From: Christiangramia sp.
GTDB taxonomy: Bacteria > Bacteroidota > Bacteroidia > Flavobacteriales > Flavobacteriaceae
Reading direction: 5' to 3'
DNA: 7,012 bases
NCBI GenBank assembly: GCA_024635735.1
Contig: JAGXII010000024.1
Location: 1 to 7,012, forward strand
The translations under genes were made by a program, and so were the position numbers. The notes below the pieces were generated by a model, which did no database searches, was not told the origin of the DNA, and saw nothing but the letters and a program-made list of their open reading frames with translations. How positions within the stretch are numbered: the stretch's first letter is position 1; each line of letters starts with the position of its first letter. Below are positions 6,606 to 7,012 of the stretch, piece after piece.

Positions 6606-7012
6606 TTTTTACAATTCTTATAAGCTGTTTAATTCTTCCTTATAAGATACGACTTTGCTTTTTAAAGGAATTTTTAAAGGTTTAAAGTTTTGCTAATTAT
6701 ATCAAATTTGTATTCATTAGCCTGGTACCTCTTTTTCACGCTCTTTTTCCTCTCATGAATAAATTCCAAAACCCCCAACAGCATAAAATTTCAGTTGCTA
6801 ATTTTATATCTCTAGGTTATAATCTTTTAAAAAACAAAATGCAAAGCACCTTTTTATTATCCGAATAAATTTTTTTATTGAACCATATAGTTTCGTTTTG
6901 AGATAATTTTAGGAATAAAATTGTGTGAACCAGATTAATTAATAATTATTAGCATTTTTCATCAGACGGCAATTTCTTTTTTTTAAACTCTTAAAATCAA
7001 TAACTCCCATAG
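6606..7012. other. AT-rich non-coding region upstream of the minus-strand cheB-like gene
   Basis: No coding region or RNA gene is recognised here. It should contain the promoter of the minus-strand gene, but no match to the TTTG / TANNTTTG pattern was found on that strand. Notable items are two CTTATAAG palindromes (6617-6646), three TTTAAAG units (6661-6687), and an AT-only hairpin followed by seven T residues at 6853-6876, too weak to call a terminator. Confidence 0.5.
6617..6646. promoter_or_regulatory. Paired CTTATAAG palindromes, possible operator
   Basis: The perfect 8-bp palindrome CTTATAAG occurs at 6617-6624 and again at 6639-6646, 22 bp apart, close to two helical turns. A longer context (AATTCTT) also repeats, at 6614-6620 and 6631-6637. 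They lie 12-41 bases upstream of the GTG start, where a repressor could block transcription or translation. No known regulator motif is assigned. Confidence 0.3.

Noticed and set aside
6853..6876. Intrinsic terminator: TTTATT / AATAAA stem followed by seven T residues
   Set aside because: The stem is only six A-T pairs, and no plus-strand gene leads into it; it fits background AT-rich sequence.
1..7012. CRISPR arrays, tRNA or rRNA genes, insertion sequences
   Set aside because: No spaced identical repeats, cloverleaf-like sequence, rRNA motifs, transposase motifs or terminal inverted repeats were seen.

Overview
The window looks like a chromosomal segment from a member of the Bacteroidota, probably a marine or soil Flavobacteriaceae. 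Supporting signs are AT-rich intergenic DNA, genes without clear Shine-Dalgarno sites, a decayed DUF5916 outer-membrane-type gene, and a very large cytoplasmic CheB-CheR-PAS-histidine-kinase fusion of a kind found in this phylum. The taxonomic call is an inference from protein style, not from a marker gene.

Layout. Positions 1-290 hold no convincing gene. Positions 291-775 carry the 5' remnant of a DUF5916/CBM9-like secreted protein gene: a signal-peptide-like stretch whose start codon appears lost, one frame change, an in-frame TAA at 581-583, and an abrupt loss of family similarity near 750. Positions 776-1109 are mostly non-coding, with a possible C-terminal coding scrap (898-1035) and a 14-codon leader-like ORF (1058-1102). 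The core is a plus-strand signalling cluster at 1110-5531. It contains a CheB methylesterase-CheR methyltransferase-PAS-coiled coil-PAS protein (1110-3572), a PAS-PAS-HisKA-HATPase kinase (3585-5153) and a single-domain response regulator (5157-5531). Converging on it from the minus strand, 30 bp away, is a receiver-less CheB-type methylesterase with a C-terminal zinc-ribbon-like tail (5562-6605, GTG start). Positions 6606-7012 are AT-rich and non-coding, with a pair of 8-bp palindromes just upstream of that gene.

Main point. The two large plus-strand ORFs are in the same frame and separated only by one TAG codon (3570-3572) and four sense codons. The protein family reads straight through this point, inside a PAS domain. 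The locus is therefore one 1347-position CheB-CheR-PAS-PAS-PAS-kinase gene interrupted by a single nonsense codon. It may be a recent inactivation, a base error, a readthrough site, or a genuine split with reinitiation at ATG 3585. No other lesion is visible on either side.

How the genes could work together (inference). The kinase would phosphorylate the adjacent single-domain regulator. The fused CheB and CheR domains and the separate CheB-type enzyme carry opposing methyl-transfer and methyl-removal activities. No chemoreceptor, CheA or CheW gene is present in the window, so the protein that is methylated is unknown and may not be a chemoreceptor.
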